NCBI RefSeq assembly: GCF_013694095.1
Contig: NZ_JACEFB010000015.1
Coordinates: forward strand, 1 to 64,000
From: Thermogemmata fonticola
Lineage (GTDB): Bacteria; Planctomycetota; Planctomycetia; Gemmatales; Gemmataceae
DNA length: 64,000 nt
Direction: 5' to 3'
Shown here: positions 1-9,496 of the stretch, piece by piece
Position numbering within the stretch: position 1 is the first letter of the stretch
How the letters are laid out: each line of letters opens with the position of its first letter
Program-made: the position numbers and the translations under genes
Notes under the pieces: generated by a model
The model's database searches: none
What the model was told of the DNA's origin: nothing
The model's input: the letters and a program-made list of their open reading frames with translations, nothing else

Positions 1-357
1 GAGCGGGCGGATTTTGGAGTCCAGCAGCGGGATTTGCCCTTCCCCTCATCCTCGCGCATGCCGGCTCCACCCTTCCGGCCCACGGGAAGGGGGGAAAGCT
101 GCCCCCAGTCCTTCCCGTGGGGGAGAGGGAGGAAGTGAAAAGCTCCTGTCGAGAAGCGCTGGGGCGGACGGCCTCTGTTCGGCGGGGCGCGGGCGGATAA
201 AACATGAACATCTGGTTCAGCGAGTGAGAACTCCCGGCGCTGCACCTCTCGCCTGCCGATCTACCGGTTTTGGAGGGGAAGCGCACCGCGGTCTGCCGCC
301 GATCTCCCGGCGTTCCCGACCCATCCTGTGAACATCGAGCAATAGGGTGACACTGCT
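1..357. other. Intergenic leader of the TPR gene with an inverted repeat
   Basis: No gene is supported here; the open frames are GC-rich shadows. Positions 79-90 (CCCACGGGAAGG) and 110-121 (CCTTCCCGTGGG) form a perfect 12-bp inverted repeat with a loop of about 19 nt. No T-run follows, so it is not an obvious intrinsic terminator. Confidence 0.5.
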
Positions 358-2892
358 ATGACACGATGGGAAATTTATGAATACCTTCTCAAGGGATTGT
401 ATCTGGGTTTGTGGGTATTTCTGGCATTGCAAGTGCCACAGGAAGAGGCTGATCTTTGGGTAAAAATTGTCTGGACGACGAGTTGGATGGTGATAGCATT
501 TGTTGTTGTATTTTTACTGGCTTCTCTTTGGCAGGTAATTCGGGGAATACGTCCGTGGAGGAATTGGTTAGCGTTTCCGATATTTGTTTTATTAGAGAGT
601 CCGACGTTTATATATACAGGCATATTGATGGGTGTGGTGATTAGTGTGTATTCGGGGAATCCGGCGGCGGAGGGCTGGGTGGGACCGCTGGTGGAGCGGT
701 TGGGCAGCAGTTTTGAGGACATCCGCCACAGTTTTCCCAGTTCCGAGTGGTTGAGTTATTGTATTGCTGGGGGATTGCTGTTAGGTTATGGGTTTTATCG
801 GCTGCGGCAGACGGAGGAGCCGCGCTGGCGGCTGTGGCTGGGGCTGGTCCTGGCGGCGGCGTTGGCCTATGTGGCGGTGGCCTTCCTCCAGCGGTTGGAG
901 GCGTTGGATTCCCCCTGGAGCCGGTGGTATCTTGGTATTCATCTCATGTTAGGAATACCCTTTTTCTACATATTGTCATTTTGTGGAGAAGCGGAGGAGT
1001 CAGAAGTGGAGATTATGGCATTATGTGCTACATTGGGAGCATCATTACATCTCTTGGGATTTGGGCAACAGATACCCGGTATGGGAGGTGCAACTTCGTT
1101 TTTGGTTCCTTTGTTGATTTACTATGTTTATGCGGTTTTTTTGCTTCCGCCGTTGCGTGTATTCAAGCATGTGTTGCGTGGTTATAGTTATATGCATATT
1201 GGGCAGTTGCGGGTAGCGTTGGGTTTTTTCCGGCGGGCGTTGAAGTTGGATCCGCGCAGTCGGTGGGCGCTGGAGGGGATGATTCGTTTGCATCGGCGGT
1301 TGACGCCGGCGGTGATTGCAGCGGATGCGGAGCTGGCGCGGGTGGTGGATTATGGTTTGTGTTTGGATCGGGCGGGTGCCCTTTTGATGCACCCGCCGAC
1401 GGCGGAGCAGATGCGGGAGGCGGAGGATTTTCTGGCGTTGGTGGAGCAGAAGCAGCCGCGGTTGCAGGCGCGGGTGGATTATTTGCGGACGCTGGCGGAT
1501 TTGCACCGGAAGGATTACGAGGCGGCGGCGGCGCGGCTGGCGCGGCTGCTGGACCCGTCGGCGGGATATGATCCGGCGGTGCGGCAGGAGGTGTTGTTTG
1601 AGGCGTGGGAGCTGGCATTGCGGCTGCATCCGCGGATGGCGGAGGTGGGCCAGGCGGCGCTGCGGCAGCCGGGGCGGCGGATGGAGGCGATCGCAGCGGT
1701 GGAGCGGCGCTTGCGGCGTGAACCGCAGAATGAGTCGGCCCGGCAGCTCAAGCGCGAGTTGTACGCGGAGTTGACGGAGAGCGAATTCATCGCGGCGGTG
1801 TCGCCCGAGGGCGAGGTGCCCCAGGATTTTGACTATGAATTGACAGCACAGCTTGGGCAGGCGCTGTTGGACGATCCTGAACGGCAGCGGCGGGAGCGGG
1901 GGCGGGAATTGCTCCGCATTGCCGCGCGGGGTCTGGCGGGGCGGGCGGTGGGGCTGTATGTCCAATTGGCCGATTCTTACGAGAAGGACGGGGAAGCGGA
2001 GAATGCCCAGCGGGCGCTGACGATGGCCTGTCAAGTTGCGCAGCAGATTGGCCCGCGGCGGCTGAGCGAAGAGCAGTACCGGCATTATTTGGCGGCCTTG
2101 CAACGGCTGGCCCAGGAGGCGGAGCGGCAGCAGGATTATGCCCGCGCCATCAGTTATTGGCGGCGGTATTTGGAAGACGGAGGGACGGCGGCGCTGGAGA
2201 CGTATCGCAAGCTGGCCGAGTTGTACGGACAGATCGGCGATCCACTCAATGGATTACTCATGGTAGAAACAGCGTTAACTTATGATAAGAGCGACGCGGA
2301 TTTGTTGCGGAAGAAGGATACATTCTACTATTCACTTGATTCTAAGCGTCTCGAAGAGGTGCGCGAGAAGGTGGCGCCATGGTTCGATGTCGATTACTGC
2401 GTGCGCAAGGCGACGGCGGTGCTCAATGCTCAGCAAGCGAGCGTGGAGCTTTTGGACTGGGCGGCGCATTTGGCGCAGTTGGCGGCGTTGATGCGTCCGC
2501 AGAGTAATGCGGTGCGGCTGGTGCAGGCGCGGGTGTTGTTGCGGCGGGGGCAGCGGGAGGAGGGCCTGAAACTTCTCGAAGACATCCACTACGAGAGCGA
2601 GAAAGGGAGCGGAGCGGAGGAGGAGGCGTGGTATTTGGCGACGAAGCTTTTGGGGCAGCTTTATCTGGAGGAGCTGAACAAGCCGGAGAATGCGTTGCAC
2701 TGTTACCTTCAGTACAAGGAGTATTACAAGAGCGGGGCGGACACGCTGTATCAGATTGCGCGCTGTTATGAGGCGCTGGGGGACTGGGTGCGGGCGATGC
2801 AGCATTACAAGGCGGTGACGGGTTTTGAGGGGCACCCGCTGGTGTGGGAAGCGGAGGCGGCCTTGCGGCGTTTGCAGGAGGGGAGCCGCTAG
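358..2892 (+). CDS. TPR-repeat integral membrane protein
   Basis: The 844-residue product starts with about eight hydrophobic segments between residues 10 and 265, then becomes a soluble helical region. The second part (about 275-840) has TPR-like signatures, for example the GQLRVALGFFRRALKLDPRS block at about 281-300 and A-x2-CY-x-LG-type blocks near the C-terminus (ARCYEALGDWVRAMQHYKAV). This suggests a membrane-anchored scaffold whose TPR array faces the cytoplasm or periplasm. The N-terminal third has visibly lower GC and different codon use than the TPR part. ATG 358 was chosen because it is the first start of the long frame; the Shine-Dalgarno is weak. The gene converges on the efflux permease on the other strand. 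The partner proteins and the precise role cannot be read from the sequence. Confidence 0.85.
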   Translation: MTRWEIYEYLLKGLYLGLWVFLALQVPQEEADLWVKIVWTTSWMVIAFVVVFLLASLWQVIRGIRPWRNWLAFPIFVLLESPTFIYTGILMGVVISVYSGNPAAEGWVGPLVERLGSSFEDIRHSFPSSEWLSYCIAGGLLLGYGFYRLRQTEEPRWRLWLGLVLAAALAYVAVAFLQRLEALDSPWSRWYLGIHLMLGIPFFYILSFCGEAEESEVEIMALCATLGASLHLLGFGQQIPGMGGATSFLVPLLIYYVYAVFLLPPLRVFKHVLRGYSYMHIGQLRVALGFFRRALKLDPRSRWALEGMIRLHRRLTPAVIAADAELARVVDYGLCLDRAGALLMHPPTAEQMREAEDFLALVEQKQPRLQARVDYLRTLADLHRKDYEAAAARLARLLDPSAGYDPAVRQEVLFEAWELALRLHPRMAEVGQAALRQPGRRMEAIAAVERRLRREPQNESARQLKRELYAELTESEFIAAVSPEGEVPQDFDYELTAQLGQALLDDPERQRRERGRELLRIAARGLAGRAVGLYVQLADSYEKDGEAENAQRALTMACQVAQQIGPRRLSEEQYRHYLAALQRLAQEAERQQDYARAISYWRRYLEDGGTAALETYRKLAELYGQIGDPLNGLLMVETALTYDKSDADLLRKKDTFYYSLDSKRLEEVREKVAPWFDVDYCVRKATAVLNAQQASVELLDWAAHLAQLAALMRPQSNAVRLVQARVLLRRGQREEGLKLLEDIHYESEKGSGAEEEAWYLATKLLGQLYLEELNKPENALHCYLQYKEYYKSGADTLYQIARCYEALGDWVRAMQHYKAVTGFEGHPLVWEAEAALRRLQEGSR

Positions 2893-2967
2893 GCGGGGGG
2901 TTGGTCCCTTGCTCGAAGGGGCTGGGGGGTGTTGCGATTGGAGGCGGAGAGTTGGGGGTTGCGGCGT

Positions 2968-5900
2968 TCAATGCCCTGGGGATGGGGAGGATGGGCCGGG
3001 GGTTATGTGTGGGGGCAGGAGGTAGTAGAGGACGGGAAGCACGAAGAGTGTCAAGAGCATGGCACTGAAGAGGCCCCAGACGATGACGGTGGCCAGGGGG
3101 CGTTGGACATCGGAGCCGAGGCCGGTGGCGAGTGATGCGGGCAAGAGGCCGAAGATGGCGACGATGGCGGTGATGAGGATGGGGCGTAAGCGTTGTTGTG
3201 CTCCGGTGAGGATGGCAGTTTTGAGGTCGAGGCCGGCTTCCCGGAGGAGGTTGATGCCGCGGACCATGAGCACGCCGTCCATCATGGCGATGCCGAAGAG
3301 GGCGCAGAAGCCGACTCCGGTGGAGACGTTGATGTGCATGTGGCGTAGGTCCAGGGCGATGATGGCCCCGAGGGAGGCGAAGGGGATGCCGGCAATCACG
3401 AGGATGGCGGAGGTGAGGGAGCGGAAGGTGATGATGAGCAGGAGGAGGATCAAAAGGATGGTGAGTGGGATGAGGTAGAGGAAGTGTTGGCGGGCGCGTT
3501 CGAGGTTTTCGAACATGCCCAGCCAGGCGACGCGGTAGCCCGGGGGCAGCAGCGGCCGGATGGTGTCGTCGAAGTGTCGCTGGGCTTCTTTGACGAAGCC
3601 GCCCTGATCACGTCCCACGATGTCGCAACGGACGGTGAGGCGGCGGCGGCCATTTTCGCGGGCGATGATAGTTTGGCCATCGACCAGTTCGATGCGGGCG
3701 ACTTGATTGAGGGGCACCGGTAGTCCATCGGGGGTGTACACGGGCAGGCGTCCGATGGCGAGGGGGGAGTTGGCGACTTCGCGGTCGACTTTGGCCACAA
3801 TGTGGAAGCGGCGTTCGCCCTCGTAGACGGTGCCGATTGGTTCTCCGCCCAGGGCGATATTGATCAGGTCGGTCACATCTTCGATGCGGACGTTGTGCTG
3901 GGCGCAGCGTTGGCGGTCCGGCGTGATGACCAGTTGGGGTTGCGGTCCTTCCTGTTCGATGTTGACATCCTGGGCGCCGGGGATGGTGCGGATGAGGTCG
4001 GCGGTTTGCTGGGCCAGCTTCAGGAGTATGGCCAGGTCGGGGCCGGAGAACTCGATGGCCAGATTGGCGGAGGTGCCGTTGGTGTCTTCGGTGACGCTGT
4101 CGATGATGGGCTGGGTGAAGTTGAAGCGTGTGGTGGGGAATTCTTCGCGGAGGCGTTGGCCGATGGCGGCGACCAGGTCGTGTTTGCTGCGGAATTGCGT
4201 CCAGTGCTCGCGGGGTTTGGGGCCGATGAGGATTTCGAGCCGGCTGGGGGGGAAGGGGTCGGTGCCGGAGTCGTTGCGGCCGGCCTGCACGGTGATGAAG
4301 TGGACGTCGGGAAACTCCAGGACGACTTCCCGGATGCGCCGGCCATATTCGCTGGATTGCCGCAGCGATGTGCCTTCCGGGAAGTTGGCCCGCACCCAGA
4401 TGACGCCTTCGTCCAGGTAGGGCAGAAACTCGGTGCCGAGGCGGGGAAGTATGTGCCCGGCCACGGTGGCCAGGCCGCAGACCACGCCGGCCAGCACCAG
4501 CCAGCGCGCACCCAGAAAGGCCCGGAGTAAGCGCTCGTAGATCGGGCGCGCTAGGGCGAGCAGTGGGTTCTCCCATTCGTCGTATCCCCGGCGAAAGATC
4601 AGGCTGGCCAACACCGGCACGACGAACAAGGCGAAGAGCAAGGCTCCCAGCAGCGCGAACACCATCGTCAGGGCCATCGGGCGGAAGAGCAGCCCTTCGA
4701 TGCGGGACAGGGACAGCAGCGGCAGATACGCCACCAGGATGATGAGCACGGAAAAGAAGATGGGCCGTTCCATCTCCAAGGCGGCCTCGAGTACCAGGCG
4801 GGGGACCGGGCGGCTGTCACCCCGTTGTCGCGCCTCCCCCAGCCGTCGGGCGATATGCTCCGCCATGATCACCGCACCATCGACAATGACCCCAAAATCA
4901 ATCGCGCCGATCGAAAGCAAACCAATCGGAATGCCCGTCAGATACATCAAAATGAAGGCAAACAGCAGGGCAAAGGGGATGGTCAGGGCCACCAGGGCGG
5001 CCATCGCCGGACGACCCAAAAACAGCAGCAACACCAGCACCACCAAAGTGATGCCCAGCAGGACGCTATGGGTGACCGTATGGAGCGTCGCATCCACCAG
5101 ATATTGGCGGTCGTAGAAGGGAGCCACGCGCACCCCCGGCGGCAGCAAGGCGGTATTCAACTCTTCAACGGCGGCGTTGATCTGGGACAGGACGCGCGAA
5201 GGATTCTCTCCCTTGCGCAGCAGGACAATCCCTTCCACCCCTTCATCGTGATAATCCTTGCTGAAAATGCCCGATGGCGGGCGGTAATCCAGGTCGACAG
5301 CCGCCACGTCCCGCAGATAAATCGGAATCCCACGCACCGACTTGACAAAAATTTTCTCGATGTCCTGTAACGACTGGATCGCCCCGCTGCCGCGGATCAC
5401 AAACGACATGCTGCCCCGCTGGAGCAAGCTGCCGCCTGCCGAGGCATTGTTCGATTGGATGGCTTCGATCACATCCTGGAGGGTCAGGCCGAAACGGTCA
5501 AGGTCCGCCGGGCGAAACGTCACCGAATACTGTTTCTCCAAGCCGCCAAAGTTCGTCACCTCCGCCACGCCGGGTACCCGCAACAGCCGGGGAATAACCA
5601 CCCAATCGTTTAGCTCGCGGAGCTCCATTAGGCTGTGGCTGCCATCCGAAACCAGTTCATAGCGATAGACTTCTCCGTAGGCGGTTGCCAGCGGTCCCAG
5701 CTCTGCTTCGGCTCCTTCGGGCAAGGAGACGGTGGCGAGCCTCTCCTGCACGCGGGCCCGCGCCCAGTAACTTTCCGTTCCCTCCTCGAAGATCAATTGC
5801 ACCACCGATAAGCCGAAAATGGTCCGCGAGCGGATCGTCTCGACCTTCGGCACCGTCCGCATAGCCGTCTCGATGGGTACGGTGACTTGCCGCTCGACTT

Positions 5901-6078
5901 CCTCCGGAGCGCGGCCCGGATACACCGTGATCACCTGGACCATCTGGGCGGAAATATCGGGGTAGGCGTCGATCGGTTGATGCCGAAAGGAGTACCAGCC
6001 GGCCCCGCAGACGGCAGCAGCCAAAATCAGCACCACCCATCGCCAACGGAGGGCACTGGCGATCAACGAGGCGATCAC
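2968..6078 (-). CDS. CzcA/CusA-type heavy-metal RND efflux permease
   Basis: A 1036-residue inner-membrane proton/metal antiporter of the HME-RND family. It has the family N-terminus (QPIDAYPDIS near residues 34-43), a first periplasmic loop with the YPGRAPEEVERQVTVPIE block (53-70), and the TM4 proton-relay motif GAIDFGVIVDGAV at 391-403 with D394 and D400. A second half repeats the fold with TM segments to the C-terminus. Length fits the family (about 1020-1060). The start is GTG at 6078, overlapping the upstream adaptor stop by four bases (GTGA), so the two are translationally coupled. Exact metal (Cu/Ag versus Co/Zn/Cd) is not assigned; the outer-membrane TolC-like partner is not in this window. 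Confidence 0.95.
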   Translation of the reverse strand: MIASLIASALRWRWVVLILAAAVCGAGWYSFRHQPIDAYPDISAQMVQVITVYPGRAPEEVERQVTVPIETAMRTVPKVETIRSRTIFGLSVVQLIFEEGTESYWARARVQERLATVSLPEGAEAELGPLATAYGEVYRYELVSDGSHSLMELRELNDWVVIPRLLRVPGVAEVTNFGGLEKQYSVTFRPADLDRFGLTLQDVIEAIQSNNASAGGSLLQRGSMSFVIRGSGAIQSLQDIEKIFVKSVRGIPIYLRDVAAVDLDYRPPSGIFSKDYHDEGVEGIVLLRKGENPSRVLSQINAAVEELNTALLPPGVRVAPFYDRQYLVDATLHTVTHSVLLGITLVVLVLLLFLGRPAMAALVALTIPFALLFAFILMYLTGIPIGLLSIGAIDFGVIVDGAVIMAEHIARRLGEARQRGDSRPVPRLVLEAALEMERPIFFSVLIILVAYLPLLSLSRIEGLLFRPMALTMVFALLGALLFALFVVPVLASLIFRRGYDEWENPLLALARPIYERLLRAFLGARWLVLAGVVCGLATVAGHILPRLGTEFLPYLDEGVIWVRANFPEGTSLRQSSEYGRRIREVVLEFPDVHFITVQAGRNDSGTDPFPPSRLEILIGPKPREHWTQFRSKHDLVAAIGQRLREEFPTTRFNFTQPIIDSVTEDTNGTSANLAIEFSGPDLAILLKLAQQTADLIRTIPGAQDVNIEQEGPQPQLVITPDRQRCAQHNVRIEDVTDLINIALGGEPIGTVYEGERRFHIVAKVDREVANSPLAIGRLPVYTPDGLPVPLNQVARIELVDGQTIIARENGRRRLTVRCDIVGRDQGGFVKEAQRHFDDTIRPLLPPGYRVAWLGMFENLERARQHFLYLIPLTILLILLLLIITFRSLTSAILVIAGIPFASLGAIIALDLRHMHINVSTGVGFCALFGIAMMDGVLMVRGINLLREAGLDLKTAILTGAQQRLRPILITAIVAIFGLLPASLATGLGSDVQRPLATVIVWGLFSAMLLTLFVLPVLYYLLPPHITPGPSSPSPGH

Positions 6079-7277
6079 GGTTGGCTCTCCCCCAGTTGCA
6101 GAGCGCGGATCGCCAGCGGCTTGAACAAAATGGTTTTCTGGCCGATCACCCGCATTCCTTCTGCCACCCCAGAGAGGACCTGGATGTCGTTACCATACGG
6201 TTCGCCAAGCTGGACTTCCGTGACCAGCCAGGTGTTGTCCTCCCCGGCTACCAGAACGTAGTCCGAGCGGCCTATGTGGAGGACGGCTTCGGCGGGAACG
6301 AGCAACGACTCGCGTGGGTCCGTGCCCAGGCCGATCTCCGCAAACATGCCAGGGCGCAGCTTGTCCGCGGGATCATCGATGGTGAACAGCACCCGCAGCA
6401 GGCGCCGCTCCGCCGAGAGCATCGGCGCAATCCGCTTGACCCGGCCCGTAAACGTTTCTTTGGGCAAGCCAAAAAACCGCGCCCTGCACCCCTGGCCGAT
6501 CTTGATCTGATGGAGCCATCCCTCCGGCACTTCGGCCAGCACAATGTCGATGTCGGAAGCGGCGGAGCGGAGCAACTCCGGGTCCAAACCCGTCTGTTGC
6601 AAGCGGCGGACTTGAATGGCTTCCTCGCGTCGGGAAGCGTGGAGGGCGATTTCCGCCTGGTGAATTTCCCGCCGTTCGCTAATTTCCATCTGGAGCAACT
6701 GCGCCCGCTCGACGGCCAGGTTGTTGACCGCATCGGTCCCCGCTTCCACCAGCTTTTCCAAACGCCGGACGACTTGACGCTGCGCCTCCAGCCGGGCTTG
6801 GGCCAATTGCTGGACCAACTCCAATTGCCGCTCGTTGAACGCAATGTCGGCGATGGCTTTTTGCCAGTCGGTGTAGGCGGTCAACATCTCGTTGGAGTCG
6901 AACTGCCAGAAGTCTCGCCCTTTGCCATTGCCTGGACGCAAGCTCGCCACCACACGCCCCGTGACGGTCAGGATCGGCTCGCTGAGCACCACCTTGCGTA
7001 CCGGAACCACCTCGATTTTTTGGGCCAAGAGGCTGCCCGGTGCGATGTGAATGCAGTTCGGCCCCCGGATGGTGACGACTTCCGGCGGGGGAGCGACCCG
7101 TTTGACCGGTTCCGTCGGCGGTTCCAGAGGGTTCGTCAGCAAATACACGAGGAAGGTTATCGAGCCGGCTAACGCCAGAACAAATTGCAGCCACGACCAC
7201 AGCCTGCTCCATCGCACGGAGGTGGATGGGGACGGTGAAACCGTCGGCGCTGAGGGCGGGGACGAAGAAAGCATCAT
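6075..7277 (-). CDS. Periplasmic adaptor (membrane fusion) subunit of the metal RND pump
   Basis: A 400-residue HlyD/CusB-type protein. Residues about 25-47 form a single N-terminal membrane anchor (FVLALAGSITFLVYLL). A barrel-sandwich region is split by a long alpha-helical hairpin rich in Q/E/R/A (about 130-230), followed by a beta-barrel (VLAEVPEGWLHQIKIGQGC) and a membrane-proximal domain (LLVPAEAVLHIGRSDYV). The protein links the RND permease to an outer-membrane channel. It lies first in a two-gene operon with the permease (4-bp overlap). No metal-binding Met/His-rich N-terminal extension of the CusF kind is visible. Confidence 0.92.
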   Translation of the reverse strand: MMLSSSPPSAPTVSPSPSTSVRWSRLWSWLQFVLALAGSITFLVYLLTNPLEPPTEPVKRVAPPPEVVTIRGPNCIHIAPGSLLAQKIEVVPVRKVVLSEPILTVTGRVVASLRPGNGKGRDFWQFDSNEMLTAYTDWQKAIADIAFNERQLELVQQLAQARLEAQRQVVRRLEKLVEAGTDAVNNLAVERAQLLQMEISERREIHQAEIALHASRREEAIQVRRLQQTGLDPELLRSAASDIDIVLAEVPEGWLHQIKIGQGCRARFFGLPKETFTGRVKRIAPMLSAERRLLRVLFTIDDPADKLRPGMFAEIGLGTDPRESLLVPAEAVLHIGRSDYVLVAGEDNTWLVTEVQLGEPYGNDIQVLSGVAEGMRVIGQKTILFKPLAIRALQLGESQP

Positions 7278-7399
7278 GATGCACCCACTGGCTTATTGGA
7301 CAGCCTCATCGTACCAGCCCTATTTTTTGTAGGGAATCGCAAGTTTCCCGACATTTGCCCCCACGGCCTATCTCAGCTCCGTTTTTTGATCGCATCAGT

Positions 7400-7567
7400 C
7401 ATCCATACTTTGGAGTCGTACGTATCTCCGTCTGTGATCTATTGTCCTGAGAGTTATCGTGCTTTGGAATCGTGCGTATCGCTGTTCGTAATTTGTTATC
7501 TTGAGAGTTATCGTGCTTTGGAGTCGTGCGTATCGCTGTTCGTGATCTGTCGCCTGCACCAGTTCGT
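7400..7567. repeat. 54-bp direct tandem repeat, about three copies
   Basis: Copies begin at about 7406, 7460 and 7514, recognised by T(A/G)CTTTGGA(A/G)TCGT(A/G)CGTATC; copies two and three share the longer GAGTTATCGTGCTTTGGA stretch at their junctions. The first and last copies are degenerate. It lies in the 5' flank of the adaptor gene, about 130 bp from its start. Confidence 0.8.
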
Positions 7568-7618
7568 CGCCTGCGCTTGAGCCAGCGAGCTAATCGAAAG
7601 TTGCGGAACGCCTAGGAA

Positions 7619-7797
7619 TGCCAGGAGCCAGGAGCCAAAAGCTAGTAGCCAGGAGCCAAAAGCCAAAAGCCAGGAGCCAAAAGCCAAAAGCCAAAAGCCA
7701 AAAGCCAAAAGCCAAAAGCCAGGAGCCAGGAGCCAAAAGCCAAAAGCCAAAAGCCAAAAGCCAGGAGCCAGGAGCCAAAAGCCAAAAACCCAAAGCC
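7619..7797. repeat. Heptanucleotide array (GCCAAAA/GCCAGGA)n
   Basis: About 25 head-to-tail 7-bp units alternate between GCCAAAA and GCCAGGA with few deviations. Seven is not a multiple of three, so all three frames of either strand are open and give monotonous peptides (FGFWLLA-type on the minus strand). I treat these frames as artefacts and the array as a minisatellite between the efflux operon and glcF. Confidence 0.9.
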
Positions 7798-7922
7798 AAC
7801 AGGCGGAAACGTTGCAATCTCCCAGGCTGTCCTGCCTCCTGCGGGGCCGTGTGCGGGAGGAAAGGGAGCGGTGCGGGAGCAAGCGGCTTGGGAGCCGGGC
7901 AGCGGCTTTGGGGGCAGAAAGA

Positions 7923-9392
7923 TTAGGGACGGGAGGAAGGCAGGAAGGGGGTGAGTGACTCCGGGTAGTCACCGGAGTAGGCGATCCAGAGGGCGTCCAG
8001 GGGGTGGGCGATCCAGAGGGAGGCGCCGGCGGCGCGGAGGTGGCGGGTGATCTGCATGAGGCAGCCGACGTTGCCGGTGAAGACGGCCTGGGCGCCGGTG
8101 GCGAGGATGCGCTGAGCTTTGCGATCGCCGAGGCGGGCGGCCATTTCCGGCTGGGTCAGGTTGTAGCTGCCAGCAGCCCCGCAGCAGAGTTCGCTTTCCG
8201 CGAGGGGGACGAGTTCCAGTTGGGGGATTTGTTCCAAGAGGGCGCGGGGCGGGCGGGCGATCTGCTGGGCGTGGCGCAGGTGGCAGGCGTCATGGTAGGT
8301 GGCGCGCAGGGGCAGGGGGTAGCGCGGCGGTCGAAGACCGAGTTCGGCCAGGAATTCGTGGACATCGCGGACTTTGCTTTGGAAGCGGGCGGCGGCTTCG
8401 GCCCAGGGGGTGGAGTGCAGCAGGTGGGCGTAGTCCTTCAGTTGCGCCCCGCAGCCGGCGGCGTTGGTGATGATGGCGTCTAGCTCTGCGAAGCGGTCGG
8501 CCTGTTCCGCGCCGAAGACCTGGCAGTTGGCGGCGGCGAACTGCTGAGCGGCGGCTTCCTCCGCGGCGTGGTAGTGCAGCGCCCCGCAGCAGGTTTGGCC
8601 TCGGGGAATCCACACTTCGCACCCATTGGCTTGCAGCACGCGGGCCGTGGCGTAGTTCGTCTGCGGATAGAGGGCATCGGCGACGCAACCGAGGAACAGG
8701 GCGACTCTCGCCCGGCGCGGCCCGATCGGTTCGAGCACTTCCGGCAGTTCGCCGTAATGTGGCTCCAGGGGCGGGAGCATGGCCCGCAGGGTTTGCAGGG
8801 AGCGGGGGAGGAGGCGGACCAGTCCCAGGCGGTCCAGGAGGCGGTCCAGGCCGGTCCATTGGAGCAGGCGGGCCGGGGCGAGCAGGAGGCGGTTCCGCCA
8901 GCGGTAGGGGAAGACGTGGAAGAGGAGCCAGCGCTGCCAGGGGGTGAGGGTGCGTACGGCTCGGCCGGGGAAGCGTTCGGCGATGGCCAGGCGGAAGGGT
9001 TCGAGAATGCGGCCATACTGGACGCCGGAGGGGCAGGCTGTTTCGCAGGCGCGGCAGTTCAGGCACAGGTCGAGGTGCCGTTCCACATCGGCATCCCAGG
9101 GGAGCACGCCGTCGAGGACCTGGCGCATCAGGTAAATCCGGCCGCGGGGCGAGTCCGCCTCATGACCGGTTTCCACATACGTTGGGCAACTGGCCGTGCA
9201 CAGGCCGCAATGCACGCAGTCGAGCACCAGTTCGTAATCCAGATGGGGCTGCAAGCGCGCTGGTCCGCCGTGGGCAGCCGTGACGACCGGCAAGGGATGA
9301 CGCCCGGCTGTCATGTCGCCGCCTGTAGGAATTTCCGGGGCTTTCCCGGCGTCTGCTGCTGTCGGAAGTGTTGGACAAGTCGCTGTCACCAT
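7923..9392 (-). CDS. glcF: Glycolate oxidase iron-sulfur subunit GlcF
   Basis: The 489-residue protein carries two ferredoxin-type 4Fe-4S motifs: C59-x2-C62-x2-C65-x3-C69 (in DCVHCGLCTASCPTY) and C110-x2-C113-x2-C116-x3-C120. These are followed by two cysteine-rich CCG domains (LFLGCVADALYP; C-x-L-x-H-A with ELCCGAAG). It passes electrons from the flavin subunits of glycolate dehydrogenase to the quinone pool. It is directly downstream of the FAD-binding subunit gene (about 100 bp gap). The first ~50 residues are poorly conserved-looking, so the true start may lie further in. No glcD is present here, though some planctomycetes encode it elsewhere. Confidence 0.92.
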   Translation of the reverse strand: MVTATCPTLPTAADAGKAPEIPTGGDMTAGRHPLPVVTAAHGGPARLQPHLDYELVLDCVHCGLCTASCPTYVETGHEADSPRGRIYLMRQVLDGVLPWDADVERHLDLCLNCRACETACPSGVQYGRILEPFRLAIAERFPGRAVRTLTPWQRWLLFHVFPYRWRNRLLLAPARLLQWTGLDRLLDRLGLVRLLPRSLQTLRAMLPPLEPHYGELPEVLEPIGPRRARVALFLGCVADALYPQTNYATARVLQANGCEVWIPRGQTCCGALHYHAAEEAAAQQFAAANCQVFGAEQADRFAELDAIITNAAGCGAQLKDYAHLLHSTPWAEAAARFQSKVRDVHEFLAELGLRPPRYPLPLRATYHDACHLRHAQQIARPPRALLEQIPQLELVPLAESELCCGAAGSYNLTQPEMAARLGDRKAQRILATGAQAVFTGNVGCLMQITRHLRAAGASLWIAHPLDALWIAYSGDYPESLTPFLPSSRP

Positions 9393-9496
9393 AGCTGCAT
9401 CTCGGCTTTCACGTTCCGGTCCCGCACCAGCCCGCCGCTGGGGTGCTCTCGATCCGGGGGAAGGAAGGCGGGGCGGCGTCCGTTCCCTTTCTCATC

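Noticed and set aside
7508-7972. Frames encoding FGFWLLA-type peptides
   Set aside because: They are created by the heptamer array, which leaves every frame open.
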